Source of the DNA: Chitinophaga rhizophila
Lineage (GTDB): Bacteria; Bacteroidota; Bacteroidia; Chitinophagales; Chitinophagaceae
Assembly: GCF_019492185.1 (NCBI RefSeq)
Contig: NZ_JAICCF010000002.1
Location: 1,240,001 to 1,304,000 of the forward strand
Length of the DNA stretch: 64,000 nucleotides
Direction of reading: 5' to 3'
Shown: piece by piece, positions 27,215-35,645 of the stretch
Layout: each line of letters starts with the position of its first letter
How positions within the stretch are numbered: position 1 is the stretch's first letter
The notes under the pieces: model-generated
Told to the model about the DNA's origin: nothing
Databases searched by the model: none
Seen by the model: the letters and a program-made list of their open reading frames with translations, nothing else
Program-made: the position numbers and the translations under genes

Positions 27215-27628
27215 CTATTTGCCTCCGAAGTATTCAACGTAGATGCGCGGGGTTTCATACAACTTTATACAGTGCAGTAGAACACCCTCTGGCAGATGCT
27301 GGGTCAACTGATCCCAGATACCGATAGCCAGATTTTCGGCAGAGGTAAACTTACCAGCCATAAAATCGACATCCATATTGAGGTTCCGATGGTCGATCTT
27401 TTCTACAATGTGGTCCTTGATAAGCACGCCAAGCGTCTTTGCATTGAAGACGAATCCGGTTTCCGGATCAGGTGTACCCTTTACGGTTACATGTAATTCG
27501 TAATTATGACCATGCCAGTTTTCATTGGCACATTTGCCAAACACCTCCTCATTCTTTTCCTTACTCCAAGCGGGATTGGATAACTTATGCGCCGCATTGA
27601 AGTTCTCCACACGCGTTAAATAGATCAT
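27215..27628 (-). CDS. 6-pyruvoyl-tetrahydropterin synthase / QueD family
   Basis: 137 residues. Zinc histidines H14 (FNAAHKL), H39 and H41 (HGHNY); candidate catalytic C33. The spacing is C-x5-HGHNY, as in biopterin-forming PTPS of animals, rather than the C-x3-HGH of bacterial QueD. From dihydroneopterin triphosphate it would therefore make 6-pyruvoyl-tetrahydropterin, though a queuosine role (6-carboxy-tetrahydropterin) is not excluded. folE, making its substrate, is directly downstream. The promoter box TAACTTTG lies 20 nt before the ATG. No sepiapterin reductase or other queuosine gene is adjacent, so I give no gene symbol. Confidence 0.88.
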   Translation of the reverse strand: MIYLTRVENFNAAHKLSNPAWSKEKNEEVFGKCANENWHGHNYELHVTVKGTPDPETGFVFNAKTLGVLIKDHIVEKIDHRNLNMDVDFMAGKFTSAENLAIGIWDQLTQHLPEGVLLHCIKLYETPRIYVEYFGGK

Positions 27629-27648
27629 TATTAACTCTATATTTTCGG

Positions 27649-27656
27649 CAAAGTTA
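27649..27656 (-). promoter_or_regulatory. -7 box of the PTPS-folE unit
   Basis: TAACTTTG on the minus strand, an exact TAnnTTTG match 20 nt before the ATG at 27628. No TTG is seen at ideal -33 spacing. It is divergent from the mqnB promoter 40 nt away. Confidence 0.5.
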
Positions 27657-27695
27657 CAATAATTCGATCATAGTCGATCGCGAGGGCAAAACCCC

Positions 27696-27703
27696 TACCT
27701 TTG
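27696..27703 (+). promoter_or_regulatory. -7 box of mqnB, leaderless geometry
   Basis: TACCTTTG exact match, followed by CATC and the ATG at 27708. The expected transcription start coincides with the start codon. No clear -33 TTG was found. Confidence 0.6.
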
Positions 27704-27707
27704 CATC

Positions 27708-28358
27708 ATGAAAATACTGGTCACAGCTGCTACAACCTTTGAAATACAGCCACTTATAGAGCATCTGGGCAGCAAAAAGTACGAGAATTGTCACATCAGC
27801 ATACTCATCGGAGGTATCGGAATGATGCATACCGCCTATCAACTGGGTAAACAATTTGTCCATAATCGACCTGATCTGGCTATACAGGCAGGTATTGCCG
27901 GATGCTTTGACCATTCCTGGGAAATGGGTAAAGTGGTACTGATAGACCGCGAACAACTGGGAGATCTGGGCGTAGAAGATGATCAATCCTATAAAGACCT
28001 CTTCGATATACAATTATGGCAACCAGATCAGGCTCCTTTTACCAACCGCCAGCTTATTAACACATTTGCAGACGTACCGCAACTGCCCGCACTGCCTAGA
28101 GCAGCCGGTGTGACGATTAATACTGTCAGTGGCAGCGATCGTACACGTCAGTTACTGGTAGACAAGTACAACCCTGAAGTTGAAAGTATGGAAGGTGCTG
28201 CTTTTCATTACGCTTGTCTGGAAGAGAAGATACCATTTTTTCAGCTGCGCAGCATATCCAACTATGTAGAAGTCAGAGACAAAAGCAAATGGAAGATACC
28301 ATTAGCCATACAGACATTGAATGAAGCATTGATTAAATATATTGAACAATGGAACTAA
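27708..28358 (+). CDS. mqnB: futalosine hydrolase
   Basis: 216 residues, nucleoside phosphorylase/MTA-nucleosidase fold. GGIGMMHTAY (35-44), QAGIAGCF (60-67) and VESMEGAAFHYAC are the substrate-binding and catalytic segments; the Glu of MEGAA contacts the ribose. MqnB cleaves futalosine to dehypoxanthine futalosine and hypoxanthine in the alternative menaquinone pathway. Assignment over MTA/SAH nucleosidase rests on the directly following mqnD, whose start overlaps this stop by 10 nt. The start is supported by the -7 box 4 nt before the ATG. mqnA, mqnC and mqnE are not in the window. Confidence 0.94.
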   Translation: MKILVTAATTFEIQPLIEHLGSKKYENCHISILIGGIGMMHTAYQLGKQFVHNRPDLAIQAGIAGCFDHSWEMGKVVLIDREQLGDLGVEDDQSYKDLFDIQLWQPDQAPFTNRQLINTFADVPQLPALPRAAGVTINTVSGSDRTRQLLVDKYNPEVESMEGAAFHYACLEEKIPFFQLRSISNYVEVRDKSKWKIPLAIQTLNEALIKYIEQWN

Positions 28359-29134
28359 CATTAGGATTTTCACCTTGCCCGAATGACACCTTCATTTTCG
28401 ACGCTATGGTGAATAACAAAATTGATACAAAAGGCTTAACATTCAGCACGCAACTGGAAGATGTTGAAACACTGAATAAATGGGCAATGCAGGGTAAACT
28501 GGCTATTACGAAACTGAGCTTTGGCGTGTATCAGAAAGTAAAAGATCAGTATGAACTACTCAATAGCGGCAGTGCATTAGGCAGAGGCTGCGGTCCGCTG
28601 CTGATTGCCAGAAAAGATATACCGCAGGACAAGATCAAAGACTGTAAGATTGCTATACCTGGCGAGAATACTACTGCAAATCTCTTATTCTCTATTGCCT
28701 TTCCGGAAGCCCGCAACAAAGAGGTGCTGTTATTTTCTGATATCGAAAATGCAGTACTGGATGGCAGCGTAGATGCCGGTGTGATCATTCACGAAAACAG
28801 ATTCACGTATCAGGACAAAGGACTGGTGAAGATCATTGATCTGGGCGAATACTGGGAGAGTACTACAGGCAGCCCTATTCCACTGGGAGGCATCTTTATC
28901 CGTAAAGATATACCTGCACATATCAGACAACAGGTAGATGAGCTGATACATGACAGCTTACAGTATTCCTTCCAGCATTATCCACAGCTATCGTCTTATG
29001 TAACTGAACATGCGCAGGAAATGGATGAAAAGGTGATGCGTCAACACATTGATCTTTATGTGAACGATTTCAGCCTGGGATTAGGAGAAGCAGGAAAAGC
29101 GGCTGTAGACAGACTTATGTCTGTATATGCATAA
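28349..29134 (+). CDS. mqnD: 1,4-dihydroxy-6-naphthoate synthase
   Basis: 261 residues, periplasmic-binding-protein-like fold. The N-terminal SPCPNDTFIF (8-17) and the catalytic-histidine segment GVIIHENRFTY (H148) are signatures of MqnD, which turns cyclic dehypoxanthine futalosine into 1,4-dihydroxy-6-naphthoate. It overlaps mqnB by 10 nt, indicating coupled translation, and is closed by a strong terminator. Together with mqnB it shows that this organism makes menaquinone by the futalosine route; the polyprenyl synthase at 62.1 kb may supply the side chain. Confidence 0.96.
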   Translation: MELTLGFSPCPNDTFIFDAMVNNKIDTKGLTFSTQLEDVETLNKWAMQGKLAITKLSFGVYQKVKDQYELLNSGSALGRGCGPLLIARKDIPQDKIKDCKIAIPGENTTANLLFSIAFPEARNKEVLLFSDIENAVLDGSVDAGVIIHENRFTYQDKGLVKIIDLGEYWESTTGSPIPLGGIFIRKDIPAHIRQQVDELIHDSLQYSFQHYPQLSSYVTEHAQEMDEKVMRQHIDLYVNDFSLGLGEAGKAAVDRLMSVYA

Positions 29135-29163
29135 ACGTTATACATTTTCTTTTATAAAAAATG

Positions 29164-29208
29164 GAGTCCACAGATAATCACACTGTATTATCTATGGACT
29201 CTTTTTTT
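29164..29208 (+). terminator. mqnBD intrinsic terminator
   Basis: 15-bp stem with one mismatch (29164-29178 with 29187-29201), 8-nt loop, then seven T, 30 nt after the mqnD stop. Confidence 0.9.
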
Positions 29209-29254
29209 GCATCCTAATGGTATATAAGGGCGGCTTCTTTATTGTTAGTTTACC

Positions 29255-30559
29255 CTAAGAAGCCAATGCTGCTTTGTAAACCTCCAGCACACGCTTACGT
29301 GCCTGTTCATGTACGACCATCGGCTTTACATAAGTCAGTTCTTCAAACTCGGGTACCCATTTCCTGATGTATTCAAAATCAGGATCGAATCTCTGTGTTT
29401 GTAATGTGGGATTGAACACACGGAAATAAGGGGCCGCATCACATCCGCAACCTGCAGCCCACTGCCAGTTACCATTGTTAGCAGCCAGGTCATAATCCAG
29501 CAGCTTTTGAGCAAAGTATGCTTCTCCCCAACGCCAGTCTATGAGCAGGTGTTTAGTGAGAAAGCTGGCTGTGATCATCCTAACGCGGTTATGCATAAAA
29601 CCGGTTGTATTCAGTTCACGCATACCGGCATCCACGATGGGATAACCTGTTTGTCCATTACACCAGCGTTGAAACTCTTTTTCATTATTCCGCCACTGTA
29701 TATTGTCATACTCACGACGGAATGCTTGTGTTACTACATGAGGGAAATGCCAGAGTATCATCTGGAAGAAATCACGCCAAATCAGTTCACCGAGAAAAGT
29801 TTGATTTAATGTATTTGCTTTATCTGCAAGTTCCCTCACACTGATAGTTCCAAAACGCAGGTGTAGGCCAAGATGAGTAGTGCCTTCTATACCCGGCACA
29901 TCACGCGTTTTGTCGTAGTTCTTTAATATACTGTCTTTTACTCTTGCTTTAGGAAACCCCCTGAATCCTGCCTGGAATCCTATGGCACGGAGGCTGGGGA
30001 TTTTCTTAGCTTTCTGACGATAGAAGTTCCGGAAGTACTTTTCTACCGGATAAGGTTTTAAGTAAAAATCATTCAACAGGCTTTTCCATTTTTTACTGAA
30101 AGGAGTAAATACCGTGTATGGCTGGCCGTTATCTTTCAACACCTCTGTCGGAGAAAAGATCACGTGATCTTTATAGAGGTGGAGATCGATATTTTTTGAC
30201 CTGAGCATTTCTGCAATATCCGCATCGCGTTTAACTGCATATGGCTCATAATCAATACTAGCAAACACTTCACGCACATCATACACCTGAGTAAAATGTT
30301 CAAATGCCTGCATGGGAGTACCATAAAATACTTCCAGCGTACTGCCCAGTCTACTGAGCTTTTCCTGTAGTTCCTCCAGTACATCATGAATGAAAGTGAC
30401 ACGTCTGTCGTGTTTATCATCAAGATCTTTGAGGATATTAGTGTCAAAAACAAACACTGGCACTACAGGGTTATCTGACTTCAACGCATGGTATAATGCT
30501 GCATGATCAAGCAAACGCAGGTCACGCCGCAACCAGCATAAATTTACAGTTGGAGGCAT
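29255..30559 (-). CDS. deoxyribodipyrimidine photolyase / cryptochrome family
   Basis: 434 residues from the chosen ATG; a frame 41 codons longer exists, but the family begins at NLCWLRRDLRLLDH as here. An alpha/beta photolyase domain (about 1-130) is followed by the helical FAD domain with TFLGELIWRDFF, GYPIVDAGMREL, MHNRVRMI and NGNWQWAAGCGCDAAPYFR, the last carrying the Trp and Asp-Ala-Ala-Pro segment around FAD. The enzyme repairs cyclobutane pyrimidine dimers with blue light. The class I CPD type is most likely; a cryptochrome signalling role cannot be excluded. The aminotransferase gene lies about 150 nt upstream in the same direction. Confidence 0.93.
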   Translation of the reverse strand: MPPTVNLCWLRRDLRLLDHAALYHALKSDNPVVPVFVFDTNILKDLDDKHDRRVTFIHDVLEELQEKLSRLGSTLEVFYGTPMQAFEHFTQVYDVREVFASIDYEPYAVKRDADIAEMLRSKNIDLHLYKDHVIFSPTEVLKDNGQPYTVFTPFSKKWKSLLNDFYLKPYPVEKYFRNFYRQKAKKIPSLRAIGFQAGFRGFPKARVKDSILKNYDKTRDVPGIEGTTHLGLHLRFGTISVRELADKANTLNQTFLGELIWRDFFQMILWHFPHVVTQAFRREYDNIQWRNNEKEFQRWCNGQTGYPIVDAGMRELNTTGFMHNRVRMITASFLTKHLLIDWRWGEAYFAQKLLDYDLAANNGNWQWAAGCGCDAAPYFRVFNPTLQTQRFDPDFEYIRKWVPEFEELTYVKPMVVHEQARKRVLEVYKAALAS

Positions 30560-30712
30560 AAGAGTGGTTAGTTTTGCATTCTCGTTAAACTGATAGCTAA
30601 TAATCTCGGTACCAAGATAAATCGGAAAAGTATAAAATAAAGTCACTAAAAATGTGCCACTGTGATGCGGTTTCAGCGACAATCATTATTTCGAGTAAGC
30701 AGCTGTATTGAG

Positions 30713-31558
30713 TCAGAGCCCTTCATGTATCAATTCGTGTAATATCACTGCAGTAGCATTGCTATAACTAATATCGCGGAAGGTACTTACCCATCTTATG
30801 CCGGTAATGGCATTCGTCAGGAATATCTCATCAGCAGTTTCAAGATCCGCCACGGTAACAGGTTTTTCTATTACGCTGAAGGGCAGCTCCATCCGCAGCA
30901 GCTGTTTACGCATTACACCGCATACACCGCCTTCTGATAAGGGCGGCGTTATAATCTGCCTTTCCTGTACTATAAAAAGATTAGCGATAGTGGTATCAGC
31001 TACTCTGCCATATGGATTCAGCAATACTGCTTCATTAATGCGGTGTTGCTTGGCATACATAGCTGCCATTACGTACGGCAGGCAATTATTAGACTTAATA
31101 AAGGAGTATTTGTCACTGGCCTTTCTTACATCAGGAAAGATGTCCAGGGTCAGCCCTGAAGCATTTAATTCCAGTATCTGCCGGTTTAAGTCCCAGCTCT
31201 GTAAGATGAAGTTAGGCAGGTTATTGACCGGATCGTACAGACCGCCATCTGACCTGAAGACTGTGAGCCGGACCCTGGTCAGTTGTTCATGCTCATTACG
31301 GGCACAAAGTTCAGCGACCAGTCTGGCAAAGTATGCCTTTGTAAAATGCTGAGGTACGTCAAAATGCAGGAGGTTTAAACTGGCCATTAGCCGTTCAAAA
31401 TGTAGGTCTGCCAACAGGATGCCACCCTGGTATACCCGCATGGTTTCAAAGCAGCCGTCTCCATAACGGAAAGATCGGTTATCCGCTGTTAAGATGGGTT
31501 CGGACGCCGCAATAAATTTACCATTATAACATAAAAAACCCGATTGCACTTCGAACAC
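30713..31558 (-). CDS. class IV aminotransferase (PabC/IlvE-like)
   Basis: 281 residues, PLP fold type IV. K155 (SFIKSNNCLPY) is the expected Schiff-base lysine, with E176 in NEAVLLNPYGRVAD and the N-terminal RYGDGCFETMR typical of aminodeoxychorismate lyase and branched-chain or D-amino-acid aminotransferases. PabC (4-amino-4-deoxychorismate lyase, p-aminobenzoate synthesis) is the most likely role given size and the missing branched-chain genes, but this remains inference. The start is GTG; no ATG exists nearby upstream. A hairpin pair lies just before it (31598-31643). Confidence 0.82.
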   Translation of the reverse strand: MFEVQSGFLCYNGKFIAASEPILTADNRSFRYGDGCFETMRVYQGGILLADLHFERLMASLNLLHFDVPQHFTKAYFARLVAELCARNEHEQLTRVRLTVFRSDGGLYDPVNNLPNFILQSWDLNRQILELNASGLTLDIFPDVRKASDKYSFIKSNNCLPYVMAAMYAKQHRINEAVLLNPYGRVADTTIANLFIVQERQIITPPLSEGGVCGVMRKQLLRMELPFSVIEKPVTVADLETADEIFLTNAITGIRWVSTFRDISYSNATAVILHELIHEGL

Positions 31559-31614
31559 TTTAACGTTTGTTGGACTGTTAAGTTACGGAAATTTAACCGG
31601 GTAGAAATGGGTAG

Positions 31615-31652
31615 CGGTTACCCGGCATTACACCGGATAACCGTCTTTTTTT
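31615..31652 (+). terminator. terminator-like hairpin without an upstream gene on its strand
   Basis: Stem 31615-31625 with 31633-31643 (one mismatch), loop CATTACA, then C and seven T. The segment TACCCGG (31619-31625) can instead pair with CCGGGTA (31598-31604), so two exclusive folds exist. The plus strand has no recognised gene before it; only a doubtful 62-codon frame at 31544-31732 spans it. Confidence 0.6.
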
Positions 31653-32549
31653 CACATAGGACAGGGGTCCTTCCCGGCCTTGGCCTGAACGAACGCCTGC
31701 TATGGCTCAATAACCCTGTAAATTACTGTTGATAAAAACGGGACCCATAGCGGGACCGTCAGTACACGCATGAACTATGAGCAATGCACACATTGCTACA
31801 TATTGAACAGTATTACTTCATAAAATAAACAGTATAGGATAAATAGGACACGACGAACAGTCACATGACAGATACTTATATACTTTTCAATATATCAGTA
31901 ATACCTGGAACTGCTAAATAAATATATACCTGATTTAAGACATAGATACGTGGTAATTCATTCCATAAATGTTGCTTGATTCATCTAATGTTCACAGACA
32001 AGACACAATGCAGTAGCATTGTACAATTTTAAATTTTGGCTTCTTATAGGAGAACTTTTTTCTCCGGATCATCAATAACTAGAATGCTGTTTTATGCTCT
32101 CCACCGCTGCCTTTATAACTATCAGCGGTTGACATAGCAAAGATGCTGAATTAGTTTTACTCTACAATAGCAAGTTAAGGGTATTGTAAATATGAGGGAT
32201 AATACTTATGAAGAGAAAATAAAGATTGAATAATTGAAATATAGCACAGGTAAGAGCAACATACCTTCCTCGTTAAGACCAGTATTTTTAACTGCAATAT
32301 GTTAATCGCTAACTTATAATTACAACAACAATTGCTGTTGTTTATGACTTGTTCCAGATGATTGGTAACGATGATTCATCAATACTAATAACACTGATTG
32401 TATGCATGGTATTGTCTGATACTACTAGTATCGCATGAACATAGTAGTGCTGATATTGATTGATGATCTATGATACAGGCGAACAGATATCAATAAAAAC
32501 CAATTAATCATAACTTCAACCGTTGCGGAAAGCAGCATTGAACAGCACA
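31653..32549. other. long AT-rich intergenic region, no gene found
   Basis: About 900 nt between the aminotransferase and the scoB hairpin. No frame with coding character, tRNA, or recognised RNA fold was found on either strand. It contains scattered short inverted repeats (for example around 32330-32345 and 32425-32460). Confidence 0.6.
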
Positions 32550-32594
32550 TAATAGTAAGAGGCGTTTCAATACATGAAACGCCTCTTACTATTA
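32550..32594 (-). terminator. hairpin after scoB
   Basis: Perfect 20-bp arms (32550-32569 with 32575-32594), loop ATACA, 59 nt past the scoB stop. The T tract is weak. The core is nearly identical to the hairpin at 24618-24664. Confidence 0.7.
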
Positions 32595-32653
32595 CATTAA
32601 ATAACAATATCGGAATAATGAACTACCAGCTGTTGCATTGAGACTGCTGCTTC

Positions 32654-33313
32654 TCAAGACAGTTTCATTTCGGGTATTTCTCCCGCTATAACCAGTCTGC
32701 CGGCGGTTTTGGCAACAATCTCTTCTACACTTACTCCGGGCGCTCTTTCCAGCAATCTGAAGCCTTCGGGAGTCACATCCAGCACAGCCAGTTCTGTCAC
32801 AATTTTCTTCACACAGGATACGCCTGTCAGCGGTAAGCTACATTGCGGCAGCAATTTACTTTCTCCTTTAGGATTGGTATGCATCATCGCAACGATGATG
32901 TTCTTAGCAGCAGCAACCAGGTCCATTGCACCACCCATACCTTTTACCATCTTACCAGGTATTTTCCAGTTAGCAATATCGCCGGTATCAGATACTTCCA
33001 TAGCACCTAAAACAGTCAGATCTACCTTACCTGCCCTGATCATGCCGAAGCTCTCTGCGGAATCAAAGAAGACACCGCCAGGTAGTACGGTAACTGTTTC
33101 TTTACCTGCATTAATCAGGTCTGCATCAATCTCCTGCTCATCAGGGTAAGGCCCCATGCCCAGCAATCCATTTTCAGACTGCAGCATAATGGATATACCG
33201 GCAGGAATAAAATTGGCAACAAGCGTAGGAATACCAATACCCAGGTTCACATACATTCCGTCGCGCAGTTCCTGCGCTATTCTTTTGGCAATGCCATATT
33301 TATCTAAAGACAT
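32654..33313 (-). CDS. scoB: 3-oxoacid CoA-transferase subunit B
   Basis: 219 residues, class I CoA-transferase beta subunit. The catalytic glutamate is E47 in the SENG motif (46-49), which forms the glutamyl-CoA thioester. [11 protein letters not shown] (23-33) and [17 protein letters not shown] are family segments. With the alpha subunit it moves CoA between succinyl-CoA and acetoacetate, for ketone-body and leucine use. It starts 39 nt after scoA in the same direction and is the last gene of a long minus-strand run, followed by a hairpin. Confidence 0.95.
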   Translation of the reverse strand: MSLDKYGIAKRIAQELRDGMYVNLGIGIPTLVANFIPAGISIMLQSENGLLGMGPYPDEQEIDADLINAGKETVTVLPGGVFFDSAESFGMIRAGKVDLTVLGAMEVSDTGDIANWKIPGKMVKGMGGAMDLVAAAKNIIVAMMHTNPKGESKLLPQCSLPLTGVSCVKKIVTELAVLDVTPEGFRLLERAPGVSVEEIVAKTAGRLVIAGEIPEMKLS

Positions 33314-33352
33314 ATTAATTTCCGGTTTGAGGTTGCAGTAAACAAAAAGGGA

Positions 33353-34048
33353 CTAACCCATTTTCACGGTCTTCCGCTCTATACGTTTTTCATAGTTACT
33401 TCCCTGGAAGATGCGGTGCACATAAATGCCAGGTACATGTATATGGTCAGGATCCAGCTCACCTGGTTGTACCAGATGCTCTACTTCAGCAATGGTGATA
33501 TTACCTGCTTTTGCCATAGAGGTACTGAAATTGCGGGTTGTCTTACGGAAGACCAGATTACCCATGGTATCGCCCTTCCAGGCTTTAACGATAGAGAAGT
33601 CAGCATGTAGAGCCATCTCCATGAGATAGTGTTTACCATTAAATTCGCGTACCTCTTTTCCGGCAGCGATCTCTGTTCCGTAACCGGCGGGTGTAAAAAA
33701 GGCGGGGATACCCATTCCGGCCATCTGTATGCGGGTTGCCAGTGTACCTTGAGGAATGAGGTCTACCTCCAGTTCGCCTGAAAGCAGTTGTCTCTCAAAT
33801 TCTGCATTTTCGCCTACATAGGATGACAGCATTTTCCGGATCTGCCGTGTCTTTAACAGCAAACCTAGTCCAAATTCATCCACGCCGGCATTGTTGGAAA
33901 TACAGGTCAATTGCTGAACGCCTTTACGTACCAGTGCAGCAATACTATTTTCGGGGATACCGCACAAACCAAACCCGCCCAGCATCAGGGTAGCGCCATC
34001 GCGGATGTCATGCAATGCCTCATCGGCATTAGCTACAACTTTATTCAT
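33353..34048 (-). CDS. scoA: 3-oxoacid CoA-transferase subunit A
   Basis: 231 residues, alpha subunit of the succinyl-CoA:3-ketoacid CoA-transferase. The CoA-binding loop [13 protein letters not shown] (22-34) and [16 protein letters not shown] are typical; [15 protein letters not shown] and ARNFS-like TTRNFS are also conserved. It pairs with scoB downstream. Upstream, the DUF4296 lipoprotein gene ends 27 nt before its ATG, so it may be carried on the long transcript from bamD/coaBC although the functions are unrelated. Confidence 0.95.
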   Translation of the reverse strand: MNKVVANADEALHDIRDGATLMLGGFGLCGIPENSIAALVRKGVQQLTCISNNAGVDEFGLGLLLKTRQIRKMLSSYVGENAEFERQLLSGELEVDLIPQGTLATRIQMAGMGIPAFFTPAGYGTEIAAGKEVREFNGKHYLMEMALHADFSIVKAWKGDTMGNLVFRKTTRNFSTSMAKAGNITIAEVEHLVQPGELDPDHIHVPGIYVHRIFQGSNYEKRIERKTVKMG

Positions 34049-34075
34049 GTTTTGGTGATGTTTATCAAGAGCAGC

Positions 34076-34636
34076 TCAGGAACGTAGCTTTACCGGCTTA
34101 GGTTGTGCCAACTTTGGGCCTGCTTCACTAACGGGCACACTGATACTTCTCTTATCTTTCTTAACAAATGGAATTAATGTGTCCTGTCCACCCCAAATTA
34201 TGGTATTATTGTTAACCGGCAAAAGTGAGTTAATATTGGTGGTATACTCCTTATTGCGCAGATCAGCATCCAGTGACTCCTTATCTTTCGATACCATGCT
34301 GAACATCATATCATATATATTCTTCAACTTATCGGGGTGCGACTCGTAATATTTAAAACTGTGGTCAAATTCCTGCGGTGTCAGTTTGTGCAGATCCAGG
34401 ATCTGGCGGTAGTAGACCTTCAGACGCTCCTTACGGACAGAATCACTGACAACAACACTTATCCCGTCTTCTTCCAGACCGGCATAAGAATCAGCCAGAT
34501 TCATATCAAGTAAAACATCACGCATTTTTTCCTTTGGCAGGACGTCAGCCGGTACCTTATCCGCTTCTCCACATGCTGTGATCAGCAGCACGAGGCAAAC
34601 TGCTATTATTCTATACATAAAGCTTATCTTCTTCAA
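34076..34636 (-). CDS. DUF4296-family lipoprotein
   Basis: 186 residues. Lipobox LITAC puts the acylated cysteine at C22. The body (KEKMRDVLLDMNLADSY, then a Tyr/Lys-rich helical segment HSFKYYESHPDKLKNIYDMM) matches the Bacteroidota family DUF4296, of unknown function. It starts 10 nt after the PorD-like gene and is likely co-expressed with it, so an envelope role near type IX secretion is possible (inference). The C-terminus is Lys/Pro-rich and probably disordered. Confidence 0.82.
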   Translation of the reverse strand: MKKISFMYRIIAVCLVLLITACGEADKVPADVLPKEKMRDVLLDMNLADSYAGLEEDGISVVVSDSVRKERLKVYYRQILDLHKLTPQEFDHSFKYYESHPDKLKNIYDMMFSMVSKDKESLDADLRNKEYTTNINSLLPVNNNTIIWGGQDTLIPFVKKDKRSISVPVSEAGPKLAQPKPVKLRS

Positions 34637-34646
34637 AGATGCAAAA

Positions 34647-35621
34647 CTATTTCATCTGCTGGTATTTTGCAGCATTCGTTACGTCCATTTGTGCAAGTAG
34701 CTGCGCAGCACGTGATTTCTCTTGTGGTGGAGACTTAGCAAAGATCTTCTGTAATTCATCAGCTTTGGCGCTGAAAAATACAGACATCAGCATAGAGTTG
34801 GGTATATCCTGGTATACGGCATATAACATATTCAGGCAATTCATAATAGTACTGCGGCCTTTATTCACATCTTCATACATCAGATCCATTCCCTGACGGT
34901 GATACTGGTACATTACGTCATGAAAACGACTGAATTTCACATTCAGCAGATTGTCCTGCAGCCAGTAACGATTACGGTTTCCCTCAAAAGGCTTCCAACC
35001 GGATATCTCTTTAGCGTCGGGTGCATTACTCACAATATTCAGGGCTTTTTTAAAGTACTCATCCCCCCCCTTCGCGGCAAAAGAGTCTGCATCCAGTCCG
35101 AGTATAATGTAGGTATAATATGCCAATATAGCTGTCAGATTAGACGCCAGCGGATCATTCCCCACTACCCTGTTATCGCTGAACTCCAATGGCTGAAACT
35201 CTACATAACGAAAGGCGACATTTACATCCTGCATATTCAGGGTGCTGCTGAGGTATCCGGCGTTATAGACCGGCCGTGTGGATTGAATAGTCAGGTTAGC
35301 TCTGAAGGTATTGTTGCCCAGGTCTTCTGTGACCATCAATAGGAAGTTGCATTCTATACGTTCTGCTGCACCAAACCCTTCATCTGTCCACCTGCGGCCA
35401 TTCAAAAACTCCTTGATAGAGTTTTGCAGCGTTGTGAATACTTTTCTGCTTGTATTGTTATTCAGCCTGGCACCGGGAGTAACGGTCACATTAGCCCGTA
35501 ATTCCTGCGCATGAACGGTAGTGATACCAGCGAATATGCACATGATTGACATCAGCAGTACAAAGTAGCGGGATTTATACTTTGCACACCATAAAAAAGC
35601 GTTTGTTGCCATTGTGATCAT
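34647..35621 (-). CDS. PorD-like periplasmic protein (DUF4835)
   Basis: 324 residues. A long signal peptide (basic n-region KYKSRY, cleavage after TTVHA near residue 38) precedes QELRANVTV, the conserved start of DUF4835 proteins. FLNGRRWTDEGF, ERIECNFL and YYTYIILGLDADSF are family segments. This family is, to my knowledge, now named type IX secretion protein PorD; I keep that as probable. It lies between coaBC (24 nt) and the DUF4296 gene (10 nt), an arrangement often seen in the phylum. Met24 is a less likely alternative start because it would cut the n-region. Confidence 0.85.
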   Translation of the reverse strand: MITMATNAFLWCAKYKSRYFVLLMSIMCIFAGITTVHAQELRANVTVTPGARLNNNTSRKVFTTLQNSIKEFLNGRRWTDEGFGAAERIECNFLLMVTEDLGNNTFRANLTIQSTRPVYNAGYLSSTLNMQDVNVAFRYVEFQPLEFSDNRVVGNDPLASNLTAILAYYTYIILGLDADSFAAKGGDEYFKKALNIVSNAPDAKEISGWKPFEGNRNRYWLQDNLLNVKFSRFHDVMYQYHRQGMDLMYEDVNKGRSTIMNCLNMLYAVYQDIPNSMLMSVFFSAKADELQKIFAKSPPQEKSRAAQLLAQMDVTNAAKYQQMK

Positions 35622-35645
35622 TCTGAGTTATATAGAGCAATATAT

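Noticed and set aside
31544..31732. 62-codon plus-strand ORF across the attenuator-like hairpin
   Set aside because: No family, no promoter, and it runs through a terminator-like structure.
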